Source: Clostridia bacterium
Lineage (GTDB): Bacteria > Bacillota > Clostridia > Oscillospirales > CAG-272
Assembly: GCA_017398585.1 (NCBI GenBank)
Contig: JAFQFS010000112.1
Span: forward strand, 1 to 33,259
Direction of reading: 5' to 3'
DNA: 33,259 nucleotides
The notes under the pieces were generated by a model that was given only the letters and a program-made list of their open reading frames with translations, was not told the origin of the DNA and ran no database searches. Both the position numbers and the translations under genes were made by a program. Below are positions 1 through 7,565 of this stretch, piece after piece; positions within the stretch are counted from its first letter, which is position 1, and each line of letters opens with the position of its first letter.

Positions 1-366
1 AAGGACCCGACCAAGGTTGACCGTTCCGCGTCCTACATGGCACGTTACATCGCAAAGAACGTCGTTGCATCCGGCATCGCAAGCCGCTGCGAAGTCCAGA
101 TCGCATACGCCATCGGCGTAGCACGCCCCGTTTCCGTCATGCTCGACACCTTCGGAACCGGCAAGGTCGACGACCAGAGCCTCTCCGAATTCGTTACCTC
201 CCGCATCGACATGCGTCCCGCTGCCATCATCGACCGCTTCGATCTCCGCCGTCCCATCTACGGCGATCTCGCCGCTTACGGTCACATGGGCCGCGAAGAC
301 CTCTCCGCTCCCTGGGAAAAAGTCGACTTCGCTGACGACATCCGCGCTATCTTTAATTTTAACTGA
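1..366 (+). CDS. metK: S-adenosylmethionine synthetase, C-terminal part (5' end outside window)
   Basis: MetK makes S-adenosylmethionine from methionine and ATP in the cytoplasm. The reading frame is open from base 1 with no start, so only the last 121 residues are present. They match the C-terminal domain of the family: [20 protein letters not shown] near the start, then the conserved [15 protein letters not shown] segment and a final [14 protein letters not shown]-like ending. The first in-frame ATG (base 37) lies inside the conserved block and is not a real start. The stop at 364-366 is followed by a palindrome at 387-424. The identification is secure; the N-terminal catalytic part cannot be assessed. 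Confidence 0.96.
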   Translation, partial: KDPTKVDRSASYMARYIAKNVVASGIASRCEVQIAYAIGVARPVSVMLDTFGTGKVDDQSLSEFVTSRIDMRPAAIIDRFDLRRPIYGDLAAYGHMGREDLSAPWEKVDFADDIRAIFNFN

Positions 367-386
367 AGCTGATAAAATTAAGTTTT

Positions 387-424
387 CTGAGGGGAACCTT
401 TTCAGAGGAAAGGTTCCCCCTCAG
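387..424 (+). repeat. 3' palindrome family copy A, probable terminator of metK
   Basis: An inverted repeat sits 20 bases after the metK stop. Arms 389-400 and 410-422 pair over GAGGGGAACCTT with one bulged C, and the outer CTGA/TCAG extends the stem. There is no U-run directly after it. It is nearly identical to the reverse complement of copy B at 618-654, which lies behind the convergent gene. The assignment as a terminator is inference from position. Confidence 0.6.
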
Positions 425-471
425 ACTTCCGCAAAAGTCTTGTAGACTCGCCTCCCAAACTTCTATGGACT

Positions 472-509
472 GCTGTTACCGGTTAGGTACAGCAAATTTT
501 TTGTTTTTT
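472..509 (+). terminator. Possible intrinsic terminator behind metK
   Basis: A short stem (472-480 with 486-493, one bulge) is followed by a T-rich run at 497-509 interrupted by one G. The shape fits a rho-independent terminator for plus-strand transcription. The stem is short, so confidence is moderate. Confidence 0.45.
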
Positions 510-617
510 GGAGATTTCGGATGAGTCTGTGCGCAGCCCTTCAGTATGTCAACAGCACGAACGATTTCAGCCATACTCACCAATAAATCCTCTGATTAAA
601 AAGGTTTGGAAGGGAGT

Positions 618-654
618 TTGAGGGGAACCTTTCCTCTGAAAAGGTTCCCCTCAA
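618..654 (-). repeat. 3' palindrome family copy B, probable terminator of the first lipoprotein gene
   Basis: Arms 618-631 and 641-654 pair perfectly over 14 bases (TTGAGGGGAACCTT on the plus strand). It lies 24 bases downstream of the stop of the minus-strand gene. On the minus strand it is followed by CTCCCTTCCAAACC and then a stretch ending GTGAGTATGG, which resembles the tail after copies C, D and E. Confidence 0.65.
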
Positions 655-678
655 GAAAACTATATCACTGTAAACCCC

Positions 679-2190
679 TTACGGATTCGCACTTGCCGTA
701 GTGTATTCGTCAAAGGCCTCGAATACCTTTTCCATGGACTTGTTGTAGGGCTTGAAGTTCTTTTCGTAGTAGGAGGTGATATCCTTGGAAGCACCTTCGA
801 GGAGGTACTGAATCCAGAAGACGCAGCCCCAGCCGCCGTAAACATAACCGAAGTCGAAGATACGGGAGTTGACGATACGGTCGAGCATAGCGATGGACTG
901 TTCGTCGCGGGCACCCTTGAACTTGAGGGAGACGTCGTAGTATGCGGGAACGACGCGCTTCCAGCTTTCCGCGTTGAGGGCTTCTGCGATAACGCCGACG
1001 AATTCGGGATCCTGAATGGACTTCAGGATGGAAAGACCTTCGTGACCGCCGTCAACACTGGTGTAGTAGTCCGCCTGCTGTTCATCCCACTTCGGATACG
1101 GGATGATACCGTAGTCGAATTCAACGTCACGCAGTGCTGCGTTCGCCCAGCCGATGTAACCGTTGGTGAAGAGGTTGTTGCCGAGCGGGAATATTGTCTG
1201 ACCGATACCGTGGTCGGTCGTGTTGAAGTATACGTAGTCGGTTTCGTAATAGAGGTTGTACAGCTTTTCCACGATGGCTACAAGTTTTTCATCGTAGTAG
1301 TCGAGAACGTAGGTGAAGTCTTCCTGCTGGGTCGCGATCTTCTTGCCGAATGCCCACAGATAGGTGTTCGCATTGCTCTTGCAGTCCGTGGTAAGCGCAT
1401 AAATATCGTTCGCGTCACGGGTACCGTCGCCGTTGGTATCCATGTATACACCTTCGCTGAATTCATACTGCTTGTCAATCGTCCATGCGCCTTCGTTGAC
1501 CAGTTCGTACATATCCGGCAGTCCGTAGGAGTCTGCAAGAACCTTGTTGTAGAACATACAGTAGGTCGAGGACAGTGCGGACAGTGCAAAGTCGCCGATC
1601 GCGATGAACGCCTTGTCCTTGTATTTCAGGTCGCTGACGGTACTGTCGGACCACCACGGCTGGTCAAAGTTTACGTACGGCAGGTCGTACCAGTTGTACA
1701 TGTAGTCGTTCGTTGCGGACATGCCGAGGTAAATAATATGGCACGCCATCATCTGGTATGCGTCGTCGCCCGCAACTACAGAGTTCTGTGCCTGTCCGGC
1801 AATGTTCGATTCGGGATAAACCACCGCGTCCAGCGTGATGTCAAAACGTTCGCAGATTTCCGTATTCCGTTCGAAAACCGCGTCGTTGACCGGTTCGCCG
1901 CTCAGTTCTTCGGAAAGATAGTGGTCGGTGCATGCGTCGTCACCGATGATCGCGAACGTGCGGCCGTCAAATGTCTTTTCCGGCAGTTCATCCGGCACGT
2001 CCATACGCGCTTCCAGCGAGTCCTTCTGTTCCTCCGTTTCAACCGCTTCTTCTTCGGATGCCGAAGGGGTTTCCGTGTTTGCCGCCGCTCCGTCCGCGTT
2101 TTCCGTTCCGCTCGAGCAGGACAGCAGCGCTGCGGACGATGCCATCATCGCCAGTACCAGCAGCAGGGAGATCAGTCTCTGTTTCATCAT
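679..2190 (-). CDS. Lipoprotein, ABC-type extracellular solute-binding protein (paralogue 1)
   Basis: This 503-residue protein is probably a membrane-anchored ligand receptor outside the cell, of the type that delivers oligosaccharides or similar solutes to an ABC importer. It starts with a lipoprotein signal peptide ending in the lipobox LLSC (Cys25), followed by a Ser/Glu/Ala-rich linker to about residue 55. The body carries a GEPVNDAVFERN motif and a Ca-loop-like DTNGDGTRD near residue 250, both shared with its neighbour at 2425-3900. The start is fixed by alignment of upstream sequence with that paralogue and a GGAAG ribosome site. No permease or ATPase gene is adjacent, so ligand and partner are unknown. 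The body aligns with the paralogue throughout with only small indels, showing a recent duplication. Confidence 0.8.
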   Translation of the reverse strand: MMKQRLISLLLVLAMMASSAALLSCSSGTENADGAAANTETPSASEEEAVETEEQKDSLEARMDVPDELPEKTFDGRTFAIIGDDACTDHYLSEELSGEPVNDAVFERNTEICERFDITLDAVVYPESNIAGQAQNSVVAGDDAYQMMACHIIYLGMSATNDYMYNWYDLPYVNFDQPWWSDSTVSDLKYKDKAFIAIGDFALSALSSTYCMFYNKVLADSYGLPDMYELVNEGAWTIDKQYEFSEGVYMDTNGDGTRDANDIYALTTDCKSNANTYLWAFGKKIATQQEDFTYVLDYYDEKLVAIVEKLYNLYYETDYVYFNTTDHGIGQTIFPLGNNLFTNGYIGWANAALRDVEFDYGIIPYPKWDEQQADYYTSVDGGHEGLSILKSIQDPEFVGVIAEALNAESWKRVVPAYYDVSLKFKGARDEQSIAMLDRIVNSRIFDFGYVYGGWGCVFWIQYLLEGASKDITSYYEKNFKPYNKSMEKVFEAFDEYTTASANP

Positions 2191-2228
2191 AGCTTTGCTT
2201 CCTTTCGTTTATATAATTACAAAAATAG

Positions 2229-2299
2229 TTCACGGATTATCCAATTATTTAACGCTCATCAAGAATTCCGCACAGGTTTTAATAAAAATAATCCGTGAA
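2229..2299 (-). promoter_or_regulatory. Inverted repeat in the 5' leader of the first lipoprotein gene
   Basis: TTCACGGATTAT at 2229-2240 is repeated in perfect inverted form at 2288-2299, enclosing 47 bases, all inside the transcribed leader between promoter and start codon. The leader of the paralogue at 3900 lacks this block although the flanking bases are alike. It could be a leader hairpin, a regulator site or a small insertion. Confidence 0.5.
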
Positions 2300-2321
2300 A
2301 CTGTACGGATTCAACAAAAAC

Positions 2322-2350
2322 ATTATAACACTTTTCCGGTTTCCTGTCAA
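2322..2350 (-). promoter_or_regulatory. Sigma-A type promoter of the first lipoprotein gene
   Basis: On the minus strand TTGACA (2345-2350) and TATAAT (2322-2327) are separated by exactly 17 bases, a full consensus match. The leader to the start codon is about 125 bases. Confidence 0.9.
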
Positions 2351-2385
2351 GCGCATTCCGGCAGACAGGTTTGATTTTCCGGAAA

Positions 2386-2416
2386 CAAAAAAGACAGCAG
2401 TCTCACGACTGCTGTC
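2386..2416 (-). terminator. Intrinsic terminator of the second lipoprotein gene
   Basis: On the minus strand GACAGCAGTCGTGAGACTGCTGTC (stem 2393-2416) is followed by a run of six T. It begins 8 bases after the stop codon, and it lies upstream of the promoter of paralogue 1, so the two genes are separate transcription units. Confidence 0.9.
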
Positions 2417-2424
2417 CGGAAACG

Positions 2425-3900
2425 TTACGGGTTGGAGGTATACCTGTCAAAGGACACCAAGAGCCTTTCCAGATTCTTGCTGAAAGGCGTGAAATTTTTC
2501 CGGTAGTAGGACGTGATGTCTTTGGAATTCAGTTCGAGAAGATTCTGGATCCAGAACGCAGGGCTGGTACCGCCGTATACATAACCGAAGTCAAAAATAC
2601 GTCCTTCCACGATGAGATCGAGCATGGCAACGGACTGTTCGTCACGTGCCCCCTTATATTTCAGCGAAATATCATAGTAAGCGGGAACCACACGCTTCCA
2701 GCTTTCCGCATTGAGGGCTTCGGAGATGATGCCGACAAATTCGTGCTCCTGAATGGATTTCAGAACCACAAGTCCTTCGTGGCTGCCGTCAACGCTGGTG
2801 TAGTATTTCGGCTGTGCCTCGTCCCATTTCGGATAGGGGATAATACCGTAGTCAAATTCCACATCGCGCAGAACGGAGGTTGCCCAGATGAGATTACCGT
2901 TGGTGAACAGCGTATTTCCGAGCGGGAAGATCGTCGCACCGACCTGATGGTTGATCGTGTCAAAATATACATGGTCGGTCTCATAAAAGAGGCTGTACAC
3001 CCGTTCGATCACAGAAACGAGCTTATCGTCGTAGAACTCAAGATCGAACGTGCCGTCTTCCTGACGTACTGCGATCTTCTTTCCGAATGCCCACAGATAG
3101 GTGTTTGCGTTGCTCTTTGCGTCCGTCGACAGCGCGTAGGTATCGTACAGGTCACGTTTTCCGTCACCGTTGGTGTCCGTGTAGACGCCTTCGCTGAATT
3201 CGTACTGCCTGTCGATCGTCCAGCCGCCTTCGCTGACCAGCGCATACATATCCGGCAGATTGTAGGAGTCTGCCATAACCTTATTGTAGAACATGCAGTA
3301 TGTCGAGGACAGGGCGGACAGAGCAAAGTCACCGATTGCAACGAACACTTTGTCCTTATACTGCAGATCGTTCGCGGTGCTGTCGGCCCACCACGGCTGC
3401 TGAAAGTTCACGTACGGCAGGTCGCACCAGTTGTACATGTAGTTTTCCCCAGCAGACATCCCGACCCAGACGATATGTCCCGCCATCATCTGATAGATGT
3501 CGTCGCCGGCTTTTACGGCAGTCTTCGCCTGCGTTGCGATTTCCAGGTCCGGGCAGAGTATCGCAGCCAGATTGACGTCAAAACGTTCGGAGATCGCTGC
3601 ATTGCGCTCGAATATCGCATCGTTGACCGGTTCGCCCTCCAGTTCTTCGGCGAGATAATTCGAAGCATGAATATCGCTGCCGAGGATGGTGAAGGTACGC
3701 CCTTCAAACGTCTTTTCGGGCAGACCGTCCGACACGTTCATGCGCGCTTCCAGCGAATCCGGCACTTCCGTCACAGTAGCAGCGGTTTCCGGTGCAGTAT
3801 CTGCCGGAGATTCCGTATCGCCGGAGCAGGACAGCAGTGACGCGGAAGATGCAGCCAGCGTCAGCATCAGCAGCAGGGAGACCAGTCTCTGTTTCAGCAT
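2425..3900 (-). CDS. Lipoprotein, ABC-type extracellular solute-binding protein (paralogue 2)
   Basis: This 491-residue lipoprotein is a tandem duplicate of the gene at 679-2190. The signal peptide ends in LLSC (Cys25) and is followed by a short Thr/Glu/Ala-rich linker. Long blocks match the paralogue almost exactly, for example ALSSTYCMFYNKVMADSYNL against ALSSTYCMFYNKVLADSYGL, and both carry a DTNGDGKRD-type loop (about residue 240) and the WKRVVPAYYD segment. The start ATG follows AAAAGGAAAC with suitable spacing. It has its own promoter and terminator. The role is inferred as solute capture at the outer membrane face; the ligand cannot be told. Differences concentrate in the linker and in scattered surface positions, which would fit ligand or serological divergence, but this is inference. 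Confidence 0.8.
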   Translation of the reverse strand: MLKQRLVSLLLMLTLAASSASLLSCSGDTESPADTAPETAATVTEVPDSLEARMNVSDGLPEKTFEGRTFTILGSDIHASNYLAEELEGEPVNDAIFERNAAISERFDVNLAAILCPDLEIATQAKTAVKAGDDIYQMMAGHIVWVGMSAGENYMYNWCDLPYVNFQQPWWADSTANDLQYKDKVFVAIGDFALSALSSTYCMFYNKVMADSYNLPDMYALVSEGGWTIDRQYEFSEGVYTDTNGDGKRDLYDTYALSTDAKSNANTYLWAFGKKIAVRQEDGTFDLEFYDDKLVSVIERVYSLFYETDHVYFDTINHQVGATIFPLGNTLFTNGNLIWATSVLRDVEFDYGIIPYPKWDEAQPKYYTSVDGSHEGLVVLKSIQEHEFVGIISEALNAESWKRVVPAYYDISLKYKGARDEQSVAMLDLIVEGRIFDFGYVYGGTSPAFWIQNLLELNSKDITSYYRKNFTPFSKNLERLLVSFDRYTSNP

Positions 3901-3968
3901 AACTTTGTTTCCTTTTTATTATTAATTCTAAAAATCCCCCATGAAACTGTCCGGGTTCAGCAAGATGA

Positions 3969-3998
3969 ATTATAGCACAAAGGCGTTCCCTCTGTCAA
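3969..3998 (-). promoter_or_regulatory. Sigma-A type promoter of the second lipoprotein gene
   Basis: On the minus strand TTGACA (3993-3998) and TATAAT (3969-3974) are 18 bases apart. The bases after the -10 box (TGAACCCGGACAGTTTCA) match those of the sister promoter (TGAATCCGTACAGTTTCA), so the promoter was duplicated with the gene. Confidence 0.88.
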
Positions 3999-4051
3999 TT
4001 GCATTTCATAAATCCTCCGCTTCCGGCGTTTTGCCCACACTCACTTTTTCG

Positions 4052-4080
4052 TTGACAAATCCTGACCGAACGGGTATAAT
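4052..4080 (+). promoter_or_regulatory. Sigma-A type promoter of recD2
   Basis: TTGACA (4052-4057) and TATAAT (4075-4080) with a 17-base spacer, a full consensus match, 41 bases ahead of the TTG start. Confidence 0.9.
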
Positions 4081-4120
4081 ATTACTATTGATTTCTATGT
4101 AATTTTTCCGGAGAGAACCG

Positions 4121-6379
4121 TTGAATAATTTTTATACGCAGGAAAATATACTGAAAAACGAAACGCCCGCCGAACCGGAGGATTCCGTCTCCGGGATTGT
4201 GGATTCGATTATTTATCAAAATGAAGAAAACGGCTACACCGTCTGCGAGATCGAAGACTCCGCCGGGGAGCCTGTGACCGTTGTCGGGATCATCCCCTAC
4301 CTCAGCGAAGGCGACAAGATCACCGCGTGGGGAACGTGGACGAACCATCCGGTTTACGGCCGGCAGTTCAAAGCGGAGACGTACGAGAAAACTCTCCCTG
4401 CTGAGGAGGGCGATATCCTTCGTTACCTCGCGGGCGGAAACATCAAGGGCATCGGTCCGAAGACCGCCCAGAAACTCGTCGAACAGTTCGGAACGGACAC
4501 GTTTTCCGTCATCGAAAACCATCCCGAATGGCTCAGCGAGATCCCCGGCATCACGAAAAAGAAGGCCGCAGCCATCACGGAAAGCTTTAAATCCATGTCC
4601 GGCGCCCGCGCCGTCATGATGTTCTGCAGCGACTACTTCACCCCGCAGACTGCCATGAAGATCTACCAGAAGTGGGGAGGCGCCGCCGTCGACCGCATCC
4701 GGAACAATCCCTACCGGCTGTGCGAGGACTTCCGCGGCATCAGCTTCAGCCGCGCCGACCGCATCGCAATGGGCATGGGACTCGCCGCCGACTCCGACGA
4801 CCGACTCATGCACGGCCTCGTCTATGTCCTGCGTCAAGAGGCGGCACGCTCCGGTCACACCTGCATTCCGGACAGCGAACTTCTCCGCTGTGCCGTCGAA
4901 CTTCTTTTCGCCGGAGACACCAGCTACACCGAAAAGGTTGCGGAGTGCATCGAAAAAGCCGTCGGAAAACTGTCCCTGATCCCGCTCGATGTCAGCGGTA
5001 CGCGTTACATTTTCGACCCGCTCATGTACCGCGCGGAAACTTATATCGCGAAAAAACTCCGCCAGATCCACGACCGCTGCCCGAAAATGAACGCCCGCGA
5101 CAGTGCCCGGATGATCGAGTCCTCCGAAGCGAAAAGCGGCATCACATATGCGGTCATGCAGAAAAAAGCGCTCACCCAGGCGATGGCGGACGGCGTCATG
5201 ATTCTGACCGGCGGCCCCGGTACCGGTAAAACTACCATCATCAAAGGGCTGATCTCGATCTTTGAATCCCTCGATTATGAAGTTGCTCTCGCCGCGCCGA
5301 CCGGACGTGCCGCGAAGCGTATGAGCGAAGCGACGTCCCATGAAGCAAAAACCATCCACCGTCTGCTCGAAATGGACTTTTCCGACGAAAACGGCTCGAA
5401 ATTCCTCCGCGACGAAAACAACACCCTCGATGCGGACGTCGTCATCATCGACGAAGCGTCCATGATCGACGTACAGCTGATGGAAGCTCTGCTGAAAGCC
5501 GTCAAAAACGGCGCACGCCTGATCCTCATCGGCGATAGCGACCAGCTGCCCTCCGTGGGCGCCGGCAACGTTCTCGGCGACCTCATCGAGTCCGGTGCGT
5601 TCCCCGTCATCCGCCTGACCGACATTTTCCGCCAGTCCGAGCAGAGCCTCATCATCACAAACGCCCACCGCATCAACGCCGGCGAACTGCCCGACACGTC
5701 CCGTACCGACGCAGATTTCTTCTTCCTCCGCCGCGAAAGTGAGGAAGGCATTTCCGCGACGGTCATCGATCTCGTACAGAACCGTCTGCCGCGTTCGTAC
5801 GGAGCGGACATCGTCCCAAAAATTCAGGTTCTCACGCCATCGAGAAAGGGGCTGTCCGGCACAGACATCCTTAATGCGGGACTGCAGGAAGCTCTGAACC
5901 CGCGCGCACCGGGCAAAGCCGAGAAAAAATCCCGCGACGTGATTTTCCGCGTCGGGGACCGCGTCATGCAGACGAAAAACAACTACGAAATCGAATGGGA
6001 GACCGACGATGGCAAGACCGGTATGGGCGTCTACAACGGCGACATCGGCATCGTAACAGAGATCGACCGCGAGGACAACCTCGTGACCGTCCGGTTCGAC
6101 GAGCGTATCTGCGTCCTTGACGCCGCGCAGCTCGACGAAGTCGACCACGCCTACGCCATTACGGTCCACAAAAGCCAGGGCAGCGAATACCCCGTTGTGA
6201 TCCTGCCGCTGTACTCCTGCGCGCCGATGCTGCTGTCCCGGAATCTGCTGTACACGGCGGTGACACGTGCGTCAAAAATGGTCATCCTCGTCGGAAAGCC
6301 GACCGTCCTGCAGCAGATGATCGACAACAACCGCCACACCATCCGCTGTACGATGCTGAAGCATTTTCTGATGGAATAA
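4121..6379 (+). CDS. recD2: RecD2-type ATP-dependent DNA helicase (SF1B, 5'-3')
   Basis: RecD2 is a 5'-3' DNA helicase without RecBC partners, used in DNA repair and recombination. The 752-residue length is usual for the family. In order: an OB-like N-terminal segment (about residues 20-90), a helix-hairpin-helix region with IKGIGPKTAQKL and EIPGITKKKA (about 105-150), Walker A GGPGTGKTT with Lys370, Walker B IIDEAS with Asp444 and Glu445, and the C-terminal UvrD-like part with ITVHKSQGSEYP and LLYTAVTRA (motif VI). The start is TTG, chosen because GGAGAG lies 5 bases upstream and no better ATG precedes the conserved N-terminus. The gene has its own promoter and ends in a palindrome. An open frame of 694 codons on the opposite strand is a shadow. 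Confidence 0.95.
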   Translation: MNNFYTQENILKNETPAEPEDSVSGIVDSIIYQNEENGYTVCEIEDSAGEPVTVVGIIPYLSEGDKITAWGTWTNHPVYGRQFKAETYEKTLPAEEGDILRYLAGGNIKGIGPKTAQKLVEQFGTDTFSVIENHPEWLSEIPGITKKKAAAITESFKSMSGARAVMMFCSDYFTPQTAMKIYQKWGGAAVDRIRNNPYRLCEDFRGISFSRADRIAMGMGLAADSDDRLMHGLVYVLRQEAARSGHTCIPDSELLRCAVELLFAGDTSYTEKVAECIEKAVGKLSLIPLDVSGTRYIFDPLMYRAETYIAKKLRQIHDRCPKMNARDSARMIESSEAKSGITYAVMQKKALTQAMADGVMILTGGPGTGKTTIIKGLISIFESLDYEVALAAPTGRAAKRMSEATSHEAKTIHRLLEMDFSDENGSKFLRDENNTLDADVVIIDEASMIDVQLMEALLKAVKNGARLILIGDSDQLPSVGAGNVLGDLIESGAFPVIRLTDIFRQSEQSLIITNAHRINAGELPDTSRTDADFFFLRRESEEGISATVIDLVQNRLPRSYGADIVPKIQVLTPSRKGLSGTDILNAGLQEALNPRAPGKAEKKSRDVIFRVGDRVMQTKNNYEIEWETDDGKTGMGVYNGDIGIVTEIDREDNLVTVRFDERICVLDAAQLDEVDHAYAITVHKSQGSEYPVVILPLYSCAPMLLSRNLLYTAVTRASKMVILVGKPTVLQQMIDNNRHTIRCTMLKHFLME

Positions 6380-6384
6380 GTTTT

Positions 6385-6420
6385 TCGGGAAAACCTTTTT
6401 TTCGAAAAAGGTTTTCCCGA
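6385..6420 (+). repeat. 3' palindrome family copy C, probable terminator of recD2
   Basis: A perfect 16-base stem (6385-6400 with 6405-6420, TCGGGAAAACCTTTTT) closes on a TTCG tetraloop, 5 bases after the recD2 stop. The tail ACCCTTTCCAAAAAACTTCA and a GTGAGTGCGG element follow. The U-run lies in the upstream arm rather than after the stem, so reading it as a terminator is inference. Confidence 0.7.
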
Positions 6421-6495
6421 ACCCTTTCCAAAAAACTTCAAACGGATATGGATACAGAGTGAGTGCGGATTTTTTGTATTTACAGGAGGTTTGTT

Positions 6496-7476
6496 ATGTT
6501 TGATTCCGCCGAAAAAGAACGTTATTTTTCTAAACCCGCCGAACGCATCACCGGTACGGACGACACACCCGAGAAGAGCCTGTTCCGCATGACGGAATCG
6601 GGCGTCTACTTCCGCGAACACCGGATCCGCACCGGTCACGCGGGCGATCCCGTTGAAATCGCGCAGATCACGGACGTGCATTTCAATTACTGCGACGCGA
6701 TCGACCTCGCGAACCCCGAACTCGCGTACACGAAGGAATGCCGGAAATGGCTCGCGGACGCGCAGTCCGTGAAGGGGATCAGGAATGCCATGGGATTTGC
6801 AAAGTTTGCCGACCAGATCGTCATCACCGGCGATACGCTCGACTACCTCTCCCACGGCGCAATGGAACTGACGAAACAATACATCTGGGACGCGGAACCG
6901 TCCGCGATCCTGTGCATCGGCGGACACGAACTCACCCGTCAGATGCAGACCGGACGTCCGAACGAAACCACGCTGGAATCCCGCTACGCCGACCTTCAGC
7001 GGGAATGGAAGCACGATGTACGCTATGTTTCCCGTGTGATCCGCGACCGCGTCCTTGTCATCGCGATGGACAACGACTGCGGACGCTACGACAGCGTACA
7101 GCTTGACAAACTGACTGCCGACCTCGCCATGGCAAGAGAACGCGGTCTTGTCGTCCTCCTGTTCCAGCACGAACCCCTCGACACCGGACGCCCCGAAGAC
7201 GAATGCTGTCCGACGTTATGGGAATGCGACGGCAAGTCGTACAACTTCCGCCGCTGCATCGGTTCTCCAGAACGGAACGATTCCGACACGGCAAAGGCGG
7301 TGTACCGCCTTATCACGAAGAGCGCGGACGTCATCCGCGGCATCTACTGCGGTCATCTGCACAGCGCATACTATACCGAAATCCCCGCCGGGGACGCCGT
7401 GATCCCGCAGTACGTCCTCGAAGGCAACCCATACAACGGGCAGGCGGGACACGTCATGCGGATCCTAGTGGAATGA
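6496..7476 (+). CDS. Calcineurin-like metallophosphoesterase with altered metal motif
   Basis: A 326-residue protein of the calcineurin-like phosphoesterase superfamily, normally two-metal phosphatases or nucleases. Visible motifs are ITDVHF (Asp60, His62), TGDTLDY (Gly112-Asp113), GGHE (142-145), QHEP (His225) and GHLH (286-289). The third motif is normally GNH[D/E], where Asn is a metal ligand; here it is Gly143. No signal peptide is seen, so it is probably cytoplasmic. The start at 6496 is chosen over an earlier in-frame ATG at 6463 because ACAGGAGG lies just ahead of it and the earlier codon falls in the repeat tail of copy C. No promoter of its own was recognised. The substrate is unknown. 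Confidence 0.8.
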   Translation: MFDSAEKERYFSKPAERITGTDDTPEKSLFRMTESGVYFREHRIRTGHAGDPVEIAQITDVHFNYCDAIDLANPELAYTKECRKWLADAQSVKGIRNAMGFAKFADQIVITGDTLDYLSHGAMELTKQYIWDAEPSAILCIGGHELTRQMQTGRPNETTLESRYADLQREWKHDVRYVSRVIRDRVLVIAMDNDCGRYDSVQLDKLTADLAMARERGLVVLLFQHEPLDTGRPEDECCPTLWECDGKSYNFRRCIGSPERNDSDTAKAVYRLITKSADVIRGIYCGHLHSAYYTEIPAGDAVIPQYVLEGNPYNGQAGHVMRILVE

Positions 7477-7487
7477 GCGCAATCTGC

Positions 7488-7516
7488 TTGACAAAAAGTA
7501 TTCGATACGGTATAAT
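7488..7516 (+). promoter_or_regulatory. Sigma-A type promoter of the third lipoprotein gene
   Basis: TTGACA (7488-7493) and TATAAT (7511-7516) are 17 bases apart, beginning 12 bases after the phosphoesterase stop, so the lipoprotein gene is transcribed independently. Confidence 0.9.
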
Positions 7517-7565
7517 AAGAAATCCGAAAAAATACAGTCTTATGACAGAAAAAACAGGAAATACC

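Larger units (their letters stand above)
367..678. other. Convergent intergenic region with two facing palindromes
   Basis: This 312-base gap separates metK from the convergent lipoprotein gene. It holds palindrome A (387-424), a second weaker stem GCTGTTACC/GGTACAGC at 472-493 followed by a broken T-run to about 509 (a possible second metK terminator), and palindrome B (618-654). No open frame with a ribosome binding site was seen between them, and 510-600 shows nothing recognisable. Confidence 0.6.

Noticed and set aside
1042-2298. Plus-strand frame opposite the first lipoprotein gene
   Set aside because: The minus strand encodes a clear lipoprotein with signal peptide, promoter and ribosome site; the plus frame has none.
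4085-6169. Open frame of 694 codons opposite recD2
   Set aside because: No family resemblance; recD2 has all helicase motifs on the other strand. Codon bias leaves the opposite strand free of stops.
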